Assembly: GCF_013179735.1 (NCBI RefSeq)
Contig: NZ_JABMEG010000002.1
Coordinates: 372,001-436,000 of the forward strand
Source of the DNA: Permianibacter fluminis
GTDB taxonomy: Bacteria; Pseudomonadota; Gammaproteobacteria; Enterobacterales; Permianibacteraceae
Direction: 5' to 3'
Length of the DNA stretch: 64,000 bases
Each line of letters opens with the position of its first letter. Positions within the stretch are counted from its first letter, which is position 1. The position numbers and the translations under genes are program-made. The notes below the pieces were generated by a model that searched no databases, was not told the DNA's origin, and saw only the letters and a list, made by a program, of their open reading frames with translations. Below, in pieces: positions 30,777 to 39,331 of this stretch.

Positions 30777-31562
30777 ATGCCTATGCCTATCAAGAGCAGT
30801 TGGCTGGCCGTGGCCCTCGTGGCCGGTGCCTCCAGCATCATGAGCGGTGCTCTGCTGGCCGCTGGCCCGCTGGACGCTTCCCTGTCATTGGAGAAGCAAA
30901 TCAGCCGGGCCGCTGCAGAGAGCCAGAAGACCATTGACAGCCTGGCCGAACAAAAGGCGGACATGGCTGGTGAATACAAAGCCGCCCTGCAGCGTATCGA
31001 CAGCTTGAAGGCCTACAACGCCCAGCTGCGTGAGCTGGTCAAGAGCCAGGAAACTGAAAAAGGCTCAATGAAGCAGGAAATCATCAGCGTGGACGACACC
31101 GAAAAGGGTCTGATTCCGCTGATGTCACAAATGATTGATACGCTCGACCAGTTCGTCCAGCTGGACGTGCCGTTCCTGGCTGAAGAGCGCACCAAGCGCG
31201 TTGCCAAGCTGCGCACCAACATGCAGCGTGCCGACATCTCCATCTCGGAGAAATACCGGCAGATCCTTGAGGCCTACCAAATCGAAGCCGACTACGGTGT
31301 TGCGGTTAGCACCTACGAAGGCAAGATTGGTTCGGGTGCTGATGAGAAGACCGTCCGCTTCCTGCAAATGGGCCGGGTTGCTTTCCTGTACCAAACCCTT
31401 GATGGCAACCAAGCCTTTGTTTGGGACCGGGAAGCCAAGGATTGGGTCCAGTTGGGTGGCGATTATGCCGCTGCCGTGACCCAAGCCATCCGCGTCGCCT
31501 CCAAACAGGCCGCACCTGACCTTATCAAGCTCCCGATTTTTGCCGCGGAGGCAGCGCAATGA
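30777..31562 (+). CDS. DUF3450 family periplasmic protein, first gene of the TonB2-type operon
   Basis: The 261-residue protein has a signal peptide (about 1-28, ending ALLAAG) and a long coiled-coil region (LEKQISRAAAESQKTIDSLA onward). A globular C-terminal part follows (MGRVAFLYQTLDGNQAFVWD). It fits the DUF3450 family, which is regularly encoded directly before TtpC-like proteins in TonB2 systems. Its function is not established; a periplasmic helper of the TonB motor is inferred. The stop overlaps the next ATG by 4 bp (ATGA). ATG 30783 is an alternative start. Confidence 0.85.
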   Translation: MPMPIKSSWLAVALVAGASSIMSGALLAAGPLDASLSLEKQISRAAAESQKTIDSLAEQKADMAGEYKAALQRIDSLKAYNAQLRELVKSQETEKGSMKQEIISVDDTEKGLIPLMSQMIDTLDQFVQLDVPFLAEERTKRVAKLRTNMQRADISISEKYRQILEAYQIEADYGVAVSTYEGKIGSGADEKTVRFLQMGRVAFLYQTLDGNQAFVWDREAKDWVQLGGDYAAAVTQAIRVASKQAAPDLIKLPIFAAEAAQ

Positions 31563-32899
31563 AGCGTTTTCTGACTACTCTCGCCGCTGGCGCCTTGATG
31601 GCCTCCACCGGCGTTTACGCTGCCGCCCCGAAAGCGGTATCGCTTGACCAACTGCTGGACATGGTCCGCAAGGCCCAGTCGGCAGAAAGCGAAGTAAACA
31701 AGAAGCGCGAAGCGGAATTCCGCCAAGCGCGTGACCAGCAGGCGGCTTTGCTGAAGTCGGTACAGGGTGATCTGAATGCCCTGGAAAACGAAGGCGACCG
31801 TCTGAAAGCCCAGTTCGAAGCCAATGAAAAAGAATTGGCTGTCCTGGAAGAGCAGAAGAACGCCCGTGTCGGTAACCTTGGCGAAATGTTCGGGGTTGTC
31901 CGTGAGCGCGCCGGTAACGCCGCCGCCTCGATTGGTCGTTCCTATGTCAGCGCCCAATTCCCGGGTCGTGAGAAGTTCCTGGAAGGCATGGCGCAGTCCA
32001 AGGCGCTGCCGAAGCTGGATGACCTGAAGCAACTCTGGCTGGAGTTGACTCAGGAAATGACCCAGCAAGGCAAGGTCGTTCGCTTCAATGCGCCGGTGGT
32101 GCTGGGTAATGGCTCGACCGAAGAGCGCGAAGTGGTTCGGGTTGGCGCGTTCAACCTGATTTCGAACGGCGAATACCTGATTTATAGCCCGGAAACCAAG
32201 CAAATCACCGAGCTGGCTCGTCAGCCTGCAGGTCGCTTCCTGGATTCTGTTGCTCCGTTTATCAAGACCACCTCGGGCTTCACCGACCTGTATGTTGACC
32301 CGTCACGCGGTCCGCTGCTGACCGTCGTTGTGCAAGAGCCGACCTTTAAAGAGCGTCTGGATCAAGGCGGTACGGTGGGTTGGGTCATCATGGTGATTCT
32401 GGCTCTCGGTACCCTGCTGATTATCTATCGCATCATTGCGCTGACGTTGGTTGGCAGCAAGATCATGGCTCAGGTCAAGAATCCGACCCCGGGCAATAAC
32501 CCGCTCGGTCGTATCATGGCGGTGTATGCAGCCAACAAGTCAGCCGATGTGGAAAATCTCGAGCTGAAGCTTGATGAAGCGATCATGAAAGAAGTGCCGA
32601 AGCTGGAAGCCGGTATTGGCATCATCAAGGTGTTTGCCGCTCTGGCGCCGCTGCTCGGTCTGCTCGGTACGGTGACCGGTATGATCGACGTGTTCCAGAA
32701 GATCACGATGTTCGGTGCAGGCGATCCGAAACTGATGGCCGGTGGTATTTCGACCGCGCTGGTCACCACCGTGCAAGGTATCGTGACCGCAATTCCGTTC
32801 GTGTTCATGCACGCGGTGCTGTCGTCGAAGAGCAAGGCCTTGGTGCAAGTGCTCGAAGAGCAAAGCGTCGGCCTGATCGCTCAGCATAACGAAAAGTAA
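31559..32899 (+). CDS. TtpC-like long MotA/TolQ/ExbB-family protein
   Basis: The 446-residue protein has a signal peptide (ending GVYA) and a periplasmic coiled coil of about 100 residues (KKREAEFRQARDQQAALLKS). A middle periplasmic domain follows. The C-terminal ExbB/TolQ proton-channel domain (about 270-440) has PLLGLLGTVTGMIDVFQ and GGISTALVTTVQGIVTAIP. This architecture matches TtpC, the extra component needed by Vibrio TonB2 systems. It overlaps the DUF3450 gene by 4 bp and lies 12 bp before exbB. Confidence 0.9.
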   Translation: MKRFLTTLAAGALMASTGVYAAAPKAVSLDQLLDMVRKAQSAESEVNKKREAEFRQARDQQAALLKSVQGDLNALENEGDRLKAQFEANEKELAVLEEQKNARVGNLGEMFGVVRERAGNAAASIGRSYVSAQFPGREKFLEGMAQSKALPKLDDLKQLWLELTQEMTQQGKVVRFNAPVVLGNGSTEEREVVRVGAFNLISNGEYLIYSPETKQITELARQPAGRFLDSVAPFIKTTSGFTDLYVDPSRGPLLTVVVQEPTFKERLDQGGTVGWVIMVILALGTLLIIYRIIALTLVGSKIMAQVKNPTPGNNPLGRIMAVYAANKSADVENLELKLDEAIMKEVPKLEAGIGIIKVFAALAPLLGLLGTVTGMIDVFQKITMFGAGDPKLMAGGISTALVTTVQGIVTAIPFVFMHAVLSSKSKALVQVLEEQSVGLIAQHNEK

Positions 32900-32911
32900 G
32901 GAGCCTCCAGC

Positions 32912-33436
32912 ATGTACGCGCTGACGGGGCTGTGGGAAAAAGTCCTTCGTTTCACTGAAACCGGTGGCCCAGTTATCTGGGTCATCGCAGTGGTCCTGTT
33001 CCTGATGTGGACAATGATCATCGAGCGTTGGGTTTACCTGCAGTTCATCTATCCGAAAGAAGCGCGCCAGCTGATCGCCCAATGGCACGCGCGCCAGGAC
33101 ACCACGTCCTGGCACGCGCACCGGATCCGCGATGCGTGGTTGAGCCAAGCATCGGTTCGCCTTAATGCCCGGATGACACTGATCAAGACCCTCGTCGCCA
33201 TCTGCCCGCTGATCGGGCTGCTTGGTACCGTGTACGGGATGATCGGGGTGTTCGAAGCGTTGGCGCAGCAAGGTTCCGGCAACCCGCGTCTGATGGCTGG
33301 CGGTATTTTCCGCGCCACCATGCCGACGATGGCGGGTATGGTCGCGGCGATCTCCGGCTTGTTTGTGGTTTCGTATATCGACGGCATGGCACGTAACCGT
33401 GCGGACCAGCTGGCCGATAGCATGCCGCATCACTAA
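32912..33436 (+). CDS. exbB: ExbB2-type proton channel subunit
   Basis: The 174-residue inner-membrane protein has three hydrophobic segments, with the family signature PLIGLLGTVYGMIGVFEAL and GGIFRATMPTMAGMVAAISG in the last two. It forms the proton channel with ExbD that energises TonB. An AAGGAG ribosome-binding site lies upstream of the ATG. It is the short ExbB following the long TtpC-like paralogue. Confidence 0.93.
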   Translation: MYALTGLWEKVLRFTETGGPVIWVIAVVLFLMWTMIIERWVYLQFIYPKEARQLIAQWHARQDTTSWHAHRIRDAWLSQASVRLNARMTLIKTLVAICPLIGLLGTVYGMIGVFEALAQQGSGNPRLMAGGIFRATMPTMAGMVAAISGLFVVSYIDGMARNRADQLADSMPHH

Positions 33437-33457
33437 TCCAACGCTGAGACAGAAGGC

Positions 33458-33859
33458 ATGGCCAGAAAGCAACGCGGGCAGACTGAAGACGCCCAGATCG
33501 ACATGACGCCGATGCTGGACGTCGTCTTCATCATGCTCATTTTCTTCATCACGACTGCCTCCTTTGTCAAAGAGTCAGGCGTGAACATTCAGCACCCGAA
33601 GGCGCGTTCTGCTGAGGCGCGGCCGGAAGCCAACATTTTCGTCGGCATCAGTGCTGAAAACACCATCTGGATCGACAAGCGACCGGTTGAAGCCAACGCC
33701 GTGCGCAGTGCGGTCGAACGACTGAAGCAAGAAGTTCCGGTGGGTTCGGTTGTGATTCAGGCAGACAAGCGTTCAAAAGCCGGTGTTGTCGTGCATGTGC
33801 TTGACCAGGTTCGAGCAGCCGGCATTGCCGACGTAACAGTCGCGGCGGCGCGGGAGTAA
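33458..33859 (+). CDS. exbD: ExbD2-type biopolymer transport protein
   Basis: The 133-residue protein has a short cytosolic start (EDAQIDMTPMLDVVFIMLIF) with the conserved membrane Asp in TPMLDVVF that carries protons. One membrane helix and a periplasmic domain ending VTVAAARE follow. It partners ExbB, and tonB starts 3 bp after its stop. Confidence 0.94.
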   Translation: MARKQRGQTEDAQIDMTPMLDVVFIMLIFFITTASFVKESGVNIQHPKARSAEARPEANIFVGISAENTIWIDKRPVEANAVRSAVERLKQEVPVGSVVIQADKRSKAGVVVHVLDQVRAAGIADVTVAAARE

Positions 33860-33862
33860 GCG

Positions 33863-34519
33863 ATGAACAGACTGTTGCTAGGACTTTTTGGCGGTGCGGT
33901 GGTTGCGTTCGCCTTGCTGTTGATGATGGCGGGTCTGGTTACCTTTGGTGAGTCGACCATTGACCAGAGCCAGCGAGTGGTCGTCGAATTCGGGGTAGTC
34001 AAGTCCGAATCGGAGATCAAGGAAAAAGAACGCCGGGTTCCGCGCAAGCCGGAGGCGCCGAAAACGCCGCCGCCGCCGAGCGCTGAGCGGATGCAAAGCA
34101 GTGAAAAGCCGGTCGCTACCATGGTTGATCTCAAGCTGGATACTTCGGCGTTGGGCGCGGGCGATGGCCCTGCACTCGGCGGCGTGGTTGGCGGTGCAGT
34201 CAATCTGCTTACCGGCACTGGCGGTGTTGGTGCCGGTGATGGCATGGCGATTCCGATTGCTACCTTGGCCCCTCGTTATCCCACTGAGGCGGCACGTGAT
34301 GGTGTGCAAGGCTATGTCTGTTTCAAGTTCACCATTCAGCCAGATGGCTCGGTAGGTGACTTGGATGTATACGACGCCAAACCCCGTCGGGTGTTTGATC
34401 AGGAAGCCCGTCGGGCCATCCAGAAATGGAAATTCCGCCCTGCAATTGTCGACGGCAAACCGGTCGCACAGCCCGGCGCCAAGTACTGCATGGACTTCAA
34501 GCTGGATGAAGAAGGCTGA
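33863..34519 (+). CDS. tonB: TonB energy transducer, TonB2 type
   Basis: The 218-residue protein has an N-terminal membrane helix (about 3-31), a short proline stretch (RKPEAPKTPPPPS) and a glycine-rich linker. The TonB C-terminal domain (about 130-215) has LAPRYPTEAARDGVQGYVCF and ARRAIQKWKFRPA. It passes ExbBD energy to outer-membrane receptors such as the one at 24435. The proline region is short, as in TonB2 proteins, and the TPR partner that follows may extend its reach. Confidence 0.92.
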   Translation: MNRLLLGLFGGAVVAFALLLMMAGLVTFGESTIDQSQRVVVEFGVVKSESEIKEKERRVPRKPEAPKTPPPPSAERMQSSEKPVATMVDLKLDTSALGAGDGPALGGVVGGAVNLLTGTGGVGAGDGMAIPIATLAPRYPTEAARDGVQGYVCFKFTIQPDGSVGDLDVYDAKPRRVFDQEARRAIQKWKFRPAIVDGKPVAQPGAKYCMDFKLDEEG

Positions 34520-34539
34520 TAGTCCAGGAGATATGGCAA

Positions 34540-35835
34540 ATGTTGATTAAAGTAAAAAAAGCTGCCGTCGCCTGCGCACTGCTTGGTCTGTTCGCATTTG
34601 CTGGTTCGGCATCGGCAGCTTTGGAAACCCGTTACACCGCCAATTGCAAACCGCTGTCGCCAGAAACGGTGGAGGCCGGCAAGGAAAAGCGCAAGCTCGG
34701 TCTGACCGACGAGTACGTCTACAAGCAGATGCAAAAGGCGCAAGACCCGCTCGGTCGTGAAGCCTATGACGAAGCGTTGGCGATTTTGTTGCCATTGATT
34801 GAGCGTTCAGAGAATAAACCTTACGAGAGCGCTTGGGTGCGCATGCAGATTTCTTTTGTCTATGCCAACAAGAAGGCGTGGCCGAAAGCGATCGAAATGG
34901 CGAAAGCGGCTATTGATAAGCAGGCGCTACAGGAAGCTCAGGAGCTGCAGCTTCGGCAGAACTTGGTGTACTTCTACCTGTCGGCTGAAAATAATGCCAA
35001 GGCTCTGGAAGCGGCGCAGGAGTATTTCAAGTACGCGGTGGCGCCAAAGCCGGATATGTATGCGTTGCTGGGTAGCATCTATTTCCAGCTGAATCGGTAC
35101 CAGGATTCGATTTGCCCAACCTTTCTGGCCGTGACCAAGGCGCCAACTGCCAAAAAGCCTTGGCTGCAGTTGCTTGCCTCAGCCCATATGGAGCTGAAAG
35201 ATCTCGAAGGAACGGGTATCGTTTTGCGCGATATGCTTGATAAGTTTCCTGATGACAAGAATCTTTGGCTGCAGCTCTCTTCAATCTATTTGCAGCAAGA
35301 GAAAGATGCCGATGCACTTGCCATTCTGGATTTGGCATACATGAAAGGGCATGTGGATCAGGAGGGGCACCTGAAAAATCTGGCGGGGCTCTACGCTAAT
35401 TCAGGGGTGCCGTTCAAAGCTGCGCAGATTCTGGAAAAAGGTATTGCCGCTGGCCATATTCCAGCAAATGAAAAAAATTGGCGTTCGATCGGCCAGAACT
35501 TCGGTGCTGCCCGGGATGATGCCAAGGCAATTGCTGCCTATGGTGAAGCCGCGAAGTTTGCTGCTGACGGTACTTATTTCCAATACCAAGGTGAGATTTA
35601 CTCGCAGAACGAGAAATGGCCGGAAGCGGTTGCTGCGTTTACCAAGGCGCTTGAGAAAGGCGGCCTGAAAGACCCGGGTCGGGTGTATCTGAACCTCGGT
35701 ATCGCGCAGTACAGTCAAGGTAAAGTGCAACCGGCGTTGGCCAATCTTGAAAAAGCGACCCAGTACGACAAGTCGCGCAGCAATGCGGCTTCTTGGATTG
35801 CCTTTATCAACAGCAAGCGCGTAGCCAGCGAGTAA
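34540..35835 (+). CDS. Periplasmic TPR protein of the TonB2-type operon
   Basis: The 431-residue protein has a signal peptide (about 1-27, ending GSASA) and then tetratricopeptide-like helices along its length (YDEALAILLPLIERSENKPY; NRYQDSICPTFLAVTKA; NEKWPEAVAAFTKALEKGGL). Secreted TPR proteins commonly close TtpC-ExbB-ExbD-TonB operons. A scaffold role between TonB and receptors is inferred. CCAGGAG precedes the start; ATG 34540 was chosen because it leads directly into the signal peptide. A terminator follows. Confidence 0.88.
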   Translation: MLIKVKKAAVACALLGLFAFAGSASAALETRYTANCKPLSPETVEAGKEKRKLGLTDEYVYKQMQKAQDPLGREAYDEALAILLPLIERSENKPYESAWVRMQISFVYANKKAWPKAIEMAKAAIDKQALQEAQELQLRQNLVYFYLSAENNAKALEAAQEYFKYAVAPKPDMYALLGSIYFQLNRYQDSICPTFLAVTKAPTAKKPWLQLLASAHMELKDLEGTGIVLRDMLDKFPDDKNLWLQLSSIYLQQEKDADALAILDLAYMKGHVDQEGHLKNLAGLYANSGVPFKAAQILEKGIAAGHIPANEKNWRSIGQNFGAARDDAKAIAAYGEAAKFAADGTYFQYQGEIYSQNEKWPEAVAAFTKALEKGGLKDPGRVYLNLGIAQYSQGKVQPALANLEKATQYDKSRSNAASWIAFINSKRVASE

Positions 35836-35871
35836 GTTAGTTCTGTAAGCTGTTTCAGTTGTCCGTTTAAT

Positions 35872-35899
35872 AAAAAACCCCGCGCCAGCGGGGTTTTTT
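35872..35899 (+). terminator. Intrinsic terminator of the TonB2-type operon
   Basis: AAAAAACCCCGC and GCGGGGTTTTTT pair perfectly around GCCA, with the T-tract included in the stem. Confidence 0.93.
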
Positions 35900-35917
35900 A
35901 TTGGCCGTGCCATACTG

Positions 35918-35937
35918 GTGTAAAGCAGGATTTACAC
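35918..35937 (+). promoter_or_regulatory. Inverted repeat just before the HDOD gene
   Basis: GTGTAAA (35918-35924) and TTTACAC (35931-35937) form a perfect 7-bp inverted repeat with a 6-bp spacer. It ends 10 bp before the ATG at 35948, where a ribosome-binding site should be. It could be an operator or an mRNA hairpin. A CTGGTG direct repeat brackets it. Confidence 0.6.
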
Positions 35938-35947
35938 TGGTGCGAGC

Positions 35948-37342
35948 ATGGCGAAAACGGTCGAAGAGTGGGTGGCGCATATCGCCAAGGCTGAGTTGCC
36001 GGCGTTCGGTCAGACGCTTCAACAAATCGCCACCTTGAACGAGTTCATGCTGAGCCATGCGGCGGAACTGACCCGGGTCATTCTGCGTGACCCGACCATG
36101 ACCGCCAAAATCCTGCGCTTGGCCAATAGTGTGTACTTCAATCCCTCGCAAAAGCGCATCAATACCATCAGCCGGGCGGTCATCGTGCTCGGCTTCCAGA
36201 CGCTCCGCTCCATCTGTGTTGCCACCCTGTTGCTGGATGAGCTGCTGAGCCGGGATACCGGCCCGCAGCTCGGCAAGGAGGTGGCGGATGCCTTTCACGC
36301 CGCCATGCAGGCCCGCGAATTGGCCTTGCTGCGCAAAGAACCTAACGTCGAGGAGATTTTCATTGCGGCGTTGCTGTCGCGCATTGGCGAGATCAGCTTC
36401 TGGGCCTGCGGTGGCGATGCTGCCAGCAAAGTGCAGCAGCAGCTGACGGCCGGGGTGGCGCCGGATGAAGCAGAAGACAACGTGCTGGGCTTCCGCTTGC
36501 GCCAGTTGACCGTGGCTTTGGCACAGGAGTGGCGGGTCAGCGACACCCTGCTTTCGAGTTTGCGCAGTCGGGATGCCAGCCCCGGCGCACAGTGCGTTGC
36601 CAATGCATTCGATGCCATCAAGCTGGTGCCGGCGGTGCTGGACAACAAGGTGAAACCGGAACAGCTGCAGACGTTGATGAGCTTTACCGGCAAAAGCGAG
36701 GCCGAGATTCGCCAGCATCTGCAGGCGGCTGGCGAGCGGGCGGCTGATGTGCTGAAGGCCTGCGGGGCAGGTCAGCTGGTGCGTTATGTCCGGGCCGATG
36801 CCCAAGCTCAGGAAGAGCCTGTCGATGCTGCAGCGGAGGGTTTTAACGGGGAACCGGACCTGAAACTGCAGTTGGCTATCCTGCGTGAGTTGAACACGCT
36901 GGCCAGCAGCAAGACCGACATTAACTTGGTGTTGCAACTGGTGCTGGAAGGCCTGCATCGCGGTGCCGGTTTGCCGCGGGTGTTGATTGCCTTGCTCAAT
37001 CCGCCGCGCAGCGAATTGCTCGGCAAGTATGTGGTTGAGTGGCCGGTCAGCAATATTTTGGGTCGATTCCGGTTTGTTCTGAATGATGTCCCGGTATTGC
37101 AGGCGATTGTTCAGGGCCAGACCCTGTGGGCGTGGCGCGACAGTGATCGGCACGCCTTCACGCTGGTGCTGAAGCAAAGTGGCGCTGCCGATTGTCTGCT
37201 CGGTCCGCTGTCGGTCAACGGCAAGGTCATCGGCATTGTTTATGCCGACCGGGGGGAACAGGCCTTGTCGGCCGCGGATCAGGAAGCATTTGAACTGTTT
37301 GTCAGCCAGGCGGCGTTGTGTCTGCGGGCGCCCACCAAATAG
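35948..37342 (+). CDS. HDOD domain protein with C-terminal GAF-like domain
   Basis: The 464-residue cytosolic protein has an HDOD domain in its first about 260 residues (LPAFGQTLQQIATL, DPTMTAKILRLANSVYFNP, ISRAVIVLGFQTLRSI), a non-catalytic HD-related fold found in signalling proteins. The C-terminal part (about 300-460) looks like a GAF domain (LRELNTLASSKTDINLVLQL, LLGPLSVNGKVIGIVYAD). Such proteins link to motility, biofilm or second-messenger control, but its target is unknown. It has no recognisable output domain. No clear Shine-Dalgarno site precedes the ATG. Confidence 0.85.
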   Translation: MAKTVEEWVAHIAKAELPAFGQTLQQIATLNEFMLSHAAELTRVILRDPTMTAKILRLANSVYFNPSQKRINTISRAVIVLGFQTLRSICVATLLLDELLSRDTGPQLGKEVADAFHAAMQARELALLRKEPNVEEIFIAALLSRIGEISFWACGGDAASKVQQQLTAGVAPDEAEDNVLGFRLRQLTVALAQEWRVSDTLLSSLRSRDASPGAQCVANAFDAIKLVPAVLDNKVKPEQLQTLMSFTGKSEAEIRQHLQAAGERAADVLKACGAGQLVRYVRADAQAQEEPVDAAAEGFNGEPDLKLQLAILRELNTLASSKTDINLVLQLVLEGLHRGAGLPRVLIALLNPPRSELLGKYVVEWPVSNILGRFRFVLNDVPVLQAIVQGQTLWAWRDSDRHAFTLVLKQSGAADCLLGPLSVNGKVIGIVYADRGEQALSAADQEAFELFVSQAALCLRAPTK

Positions 37343-37364
37343 CGTCGCGACCAGTGGTCCACCG

Positions 37365-37396
37365 ACAAAAAACGCGGCCTCGGCCGCGTTTTTTGT
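37365..37396. terminator. Bidirectional terminator between the HDOD gene and mltD
   Basis: A 15-bp perfect stem (ACAAAAAACGCGGCC and its complement, 37365-37396) around TC, with A and T tracts at both ends. It serves the two convergent genes. Confidence 0.92.
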
Positions 37397-37406
37397 TTCA
37401 GTGAAA

Positions 37407-39098
37407 TTAGCCGCCAAAGGCCTCGCTTTGATCAATATAAACCGTCAGTTTCTGGCCCGGCTTCAGTACGCGGTCGTGCGGCCAATTATTCCAGCGGCCC
37501 AGATCGGCAATTTTGACGCCGAACTGTTGGGCAATCCGGGCCAGTGAATCGCCGCTACGAACGGTGTAGCGAACCTTGCGATTGCCCAGATTCGGATTGC
37601 TGGCCGTGCTGTCTTCGACGCTGGCCACTTTGCTGCTACCCACATTGTTGCTAACCACATTGCTGCTGGCGCGGCTGCCGCTGACTTTCAGCACTTGGCC
37701 GACCCGCAGCGATGACTTTGCCGTCAGCTCATTCAATGCCAGCAAATCATTCAGGCTCATTTGATGGCGGCGGCTGATGGACCACAGCGTGTCGCCTTGT
37801 TGAACCTGATATTCCGTTGCCCGTTCGGCATGAGCGGCAACCCGGTTCAGTTCAGCTTTCTGGCGCGGATTCAGATTCGCCAGCACCGTGCCCGGTGCTT
37901 CGGTCTTGCTGCCGGCTTTCGGGATCAGCAGTTGCTGGCCAACCCGGATATTGTTGCCTTTCAATTTATTGGTTGAGCGCAGCAGATCGGCACTGGTGCG
38001 GAATTGCTTGGCGATTTTGCCAACGTTGTCGCCGGCCTTGACGGTGTAGCTGGCCCACTTCACCCGCTCATCGACTGGTGTGTTGCGCAATGCTTCGGCA
38101 AAGCGTTCGGCATTGGCGATTGGCACCAGCAATTCATGCGGACCTTTCGGGTCGGTGGCCCAGCGATTGAATTGCGGGTTGAGTTGATAGAGCTCATCTT
38201 CTGGCGTGCCGGACAACTCGGCGGCCAGCGCCAGATCGATTTGGCTGTCGACTTTGATGCGCGCGAAATACGGCTCGTTCGGAATCGGCTGAAAGCGCAA
38301 CGCAAACCGGTCCTGCTCGCGCAGCAACTGGCCCAGTGCCAACATTTTCGGCACGTAGGCGCTGGTTTCCTGACGCAGTTTCAGTGACCAGAAATCGGTC
38401 GGTTTGCCGGCGCGGCGATTCTTTTCCACCGCCCGCATGATATTGCCTTCACCGGCGTTGTAGGCCGCCAGCGCCAGCAACCAATCGCCACCAAACATCT
38501 TGTTCAGGCGGGTCAGGTAATCGAGCGCGGCGTCGGTGGAACGCAATACATCGCGGCGGCCGTCTTGCCACCAGTTCTGCTCCATGCCGAAACCTTTGCC
38601 GGTTTTGGGCATGAACTGCCAGATGCCGGAGGCGCGGCTACGCGAATAGGCGTACGGGTGAAACGCGCTCTCGACGATGGGCAGCAGCGCCAGATCCATC
38701 GGCAGGCCGCGGGCATCAATCTGCTCGACGATGTAATGCATGTAACGGCCGGCACGTTGCGAGACCCGATCCATGTATTCCTGGTTGCGTTCAAACCAGG
38801 CGCGCTGGGCCAGCACATCATCGTTTTCAACGGTTTCAAATTGCAGGCCGAAGCGGATGCGCTCCCACAGATCGGTGACCGGCACCGGCGTGATGTCAGT
38901 GCTTGGCAGCTCGACCACCGCATCGTCAGCGGTGGCAGGGGAAGGGGTGGCGGCGACGTCAGCGACCGGCTCGGAGCTCGGTGCTGGAGTGGTGATACCC
39001 GCGACGATACCAGCGGTGCTGGTAGCCGTGTCGGTAGCGAGGTGTTGGCAGCCATTCAGCACAAGCAAGCTGAAGGCGGCCCAGAGGCCTCGGCGCAT
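37407..39098 (-). CDS. mltD: Membrane-bound lytic murein transglycosylase D with three LysM domains
   Basis: MltD cleaves peptidoglycan glycan strands with formation of 1,6-anhydro ends. The 563-residue lipoprotein has a lipobox (LNGC, Cys17). The SLT catalytic domain (about 125-270) has the active-site Glu in PIVESAFHPYAYS and the GIWQFMPKTGKGFG signature. Three C-terminal LysM peptidoglycan-binding modules begin near YTVKAGDNVGKIA, YQVQQGDTLWSIS and YTVRSGDSLARIA. It is next to gloB, as in E. coli. A serine- and asparagine-rich linker precedes the last LysM. Confidence 0.95.
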   Translation of the reverse strand: MRRGLWAAFSLLVLNGCQHLATDTATSTAGIVAGITTPAPSSEPVADVAATPSPATADDAVVELPSTDITPVPVTDLWERIRFGLQFETVENDDVLAQRAWFERNQEYMDRVSQRAGRYMHYIVEQIDARGLPMDLALLPIVESAFHPYAYSRSRASGIWQFMPKTGKGFGMEQNWWQDGRRDVLRSTDAALDYLTRLNKMFGGDWLLALAAYNAGEGNIMRAVEKNRRAGKPTDFWSLKLRQETSAYVPKMLALGQLLREQDRFALRFQPIPNEPYFARIKVDSQIDLALAAELSGTPEDELYQLNPQFNRWATDPKGPHELLVPIANAERFAEALRNTPVDERVKWASYTVKAGDNVGKIAKQFRTSADLLRSTNKLKGNNIRVGQQLLIPKAGSKTEAPGTVLANLNPRQKAELNRVAAHAERATEYQVQQGDTLWSISRRHQMSLNDLLALNELTAKSSLRVGQVLKVSGSRASSNVVSNNVGSSKVASVEDSTASNPNLGNRKVRYTVRSGDSLARIAQQFGVKIADLGRWNNWPHDRVLKPGQKLTVYIDQSEAFGG

Positions 39099-39235
39099 GT
39101 GTCGTCTCCCGTCTATATGAACAGCTTATCGGTTGCGGATGAGCAACTGGCACAGGCGCCCAGCACGATGCTGAGGCGACCGGGCGCTATGGTAGGAAGA
39201 CGGTCATCAGGCTGTCAAAGTTTTCGCCCTTGGCC

Positions 39236-39298
39236 GACCGGTCAAAGTTCACAGACTCATGTACCGAAACTGACCGGTGTACTGGAAACTGACCGGTC
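39236..39298 (+). repeat. Three GACCGGT(C) repeats upstream of mltD
   Basis: GACCGGTC occurs at 39236-39243 and 39291-39298, and GACCGGT at 39272-39278. The last two sit in near-tandem units of about 19 bp (GTACYGRAAACTGACCGGT, where Y and R mark variable bases). They lie in the 233-bp gloB-mltD gap. They may be operator copies or simple duplication. Confidence 0.55.
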
Positions 39299-39331
39299 TA
39301 CTGAAAGGTAGCAGGGCGTTCACGGTTGCCG

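Noticed and set aside
35867-37435. 522-codon minus-strand open frame opposite the HDOD gene
   Set aside because: The HDOD/GAF protein on the plus strand has recognisable domains, and this frame spans two intrinsic terminators.
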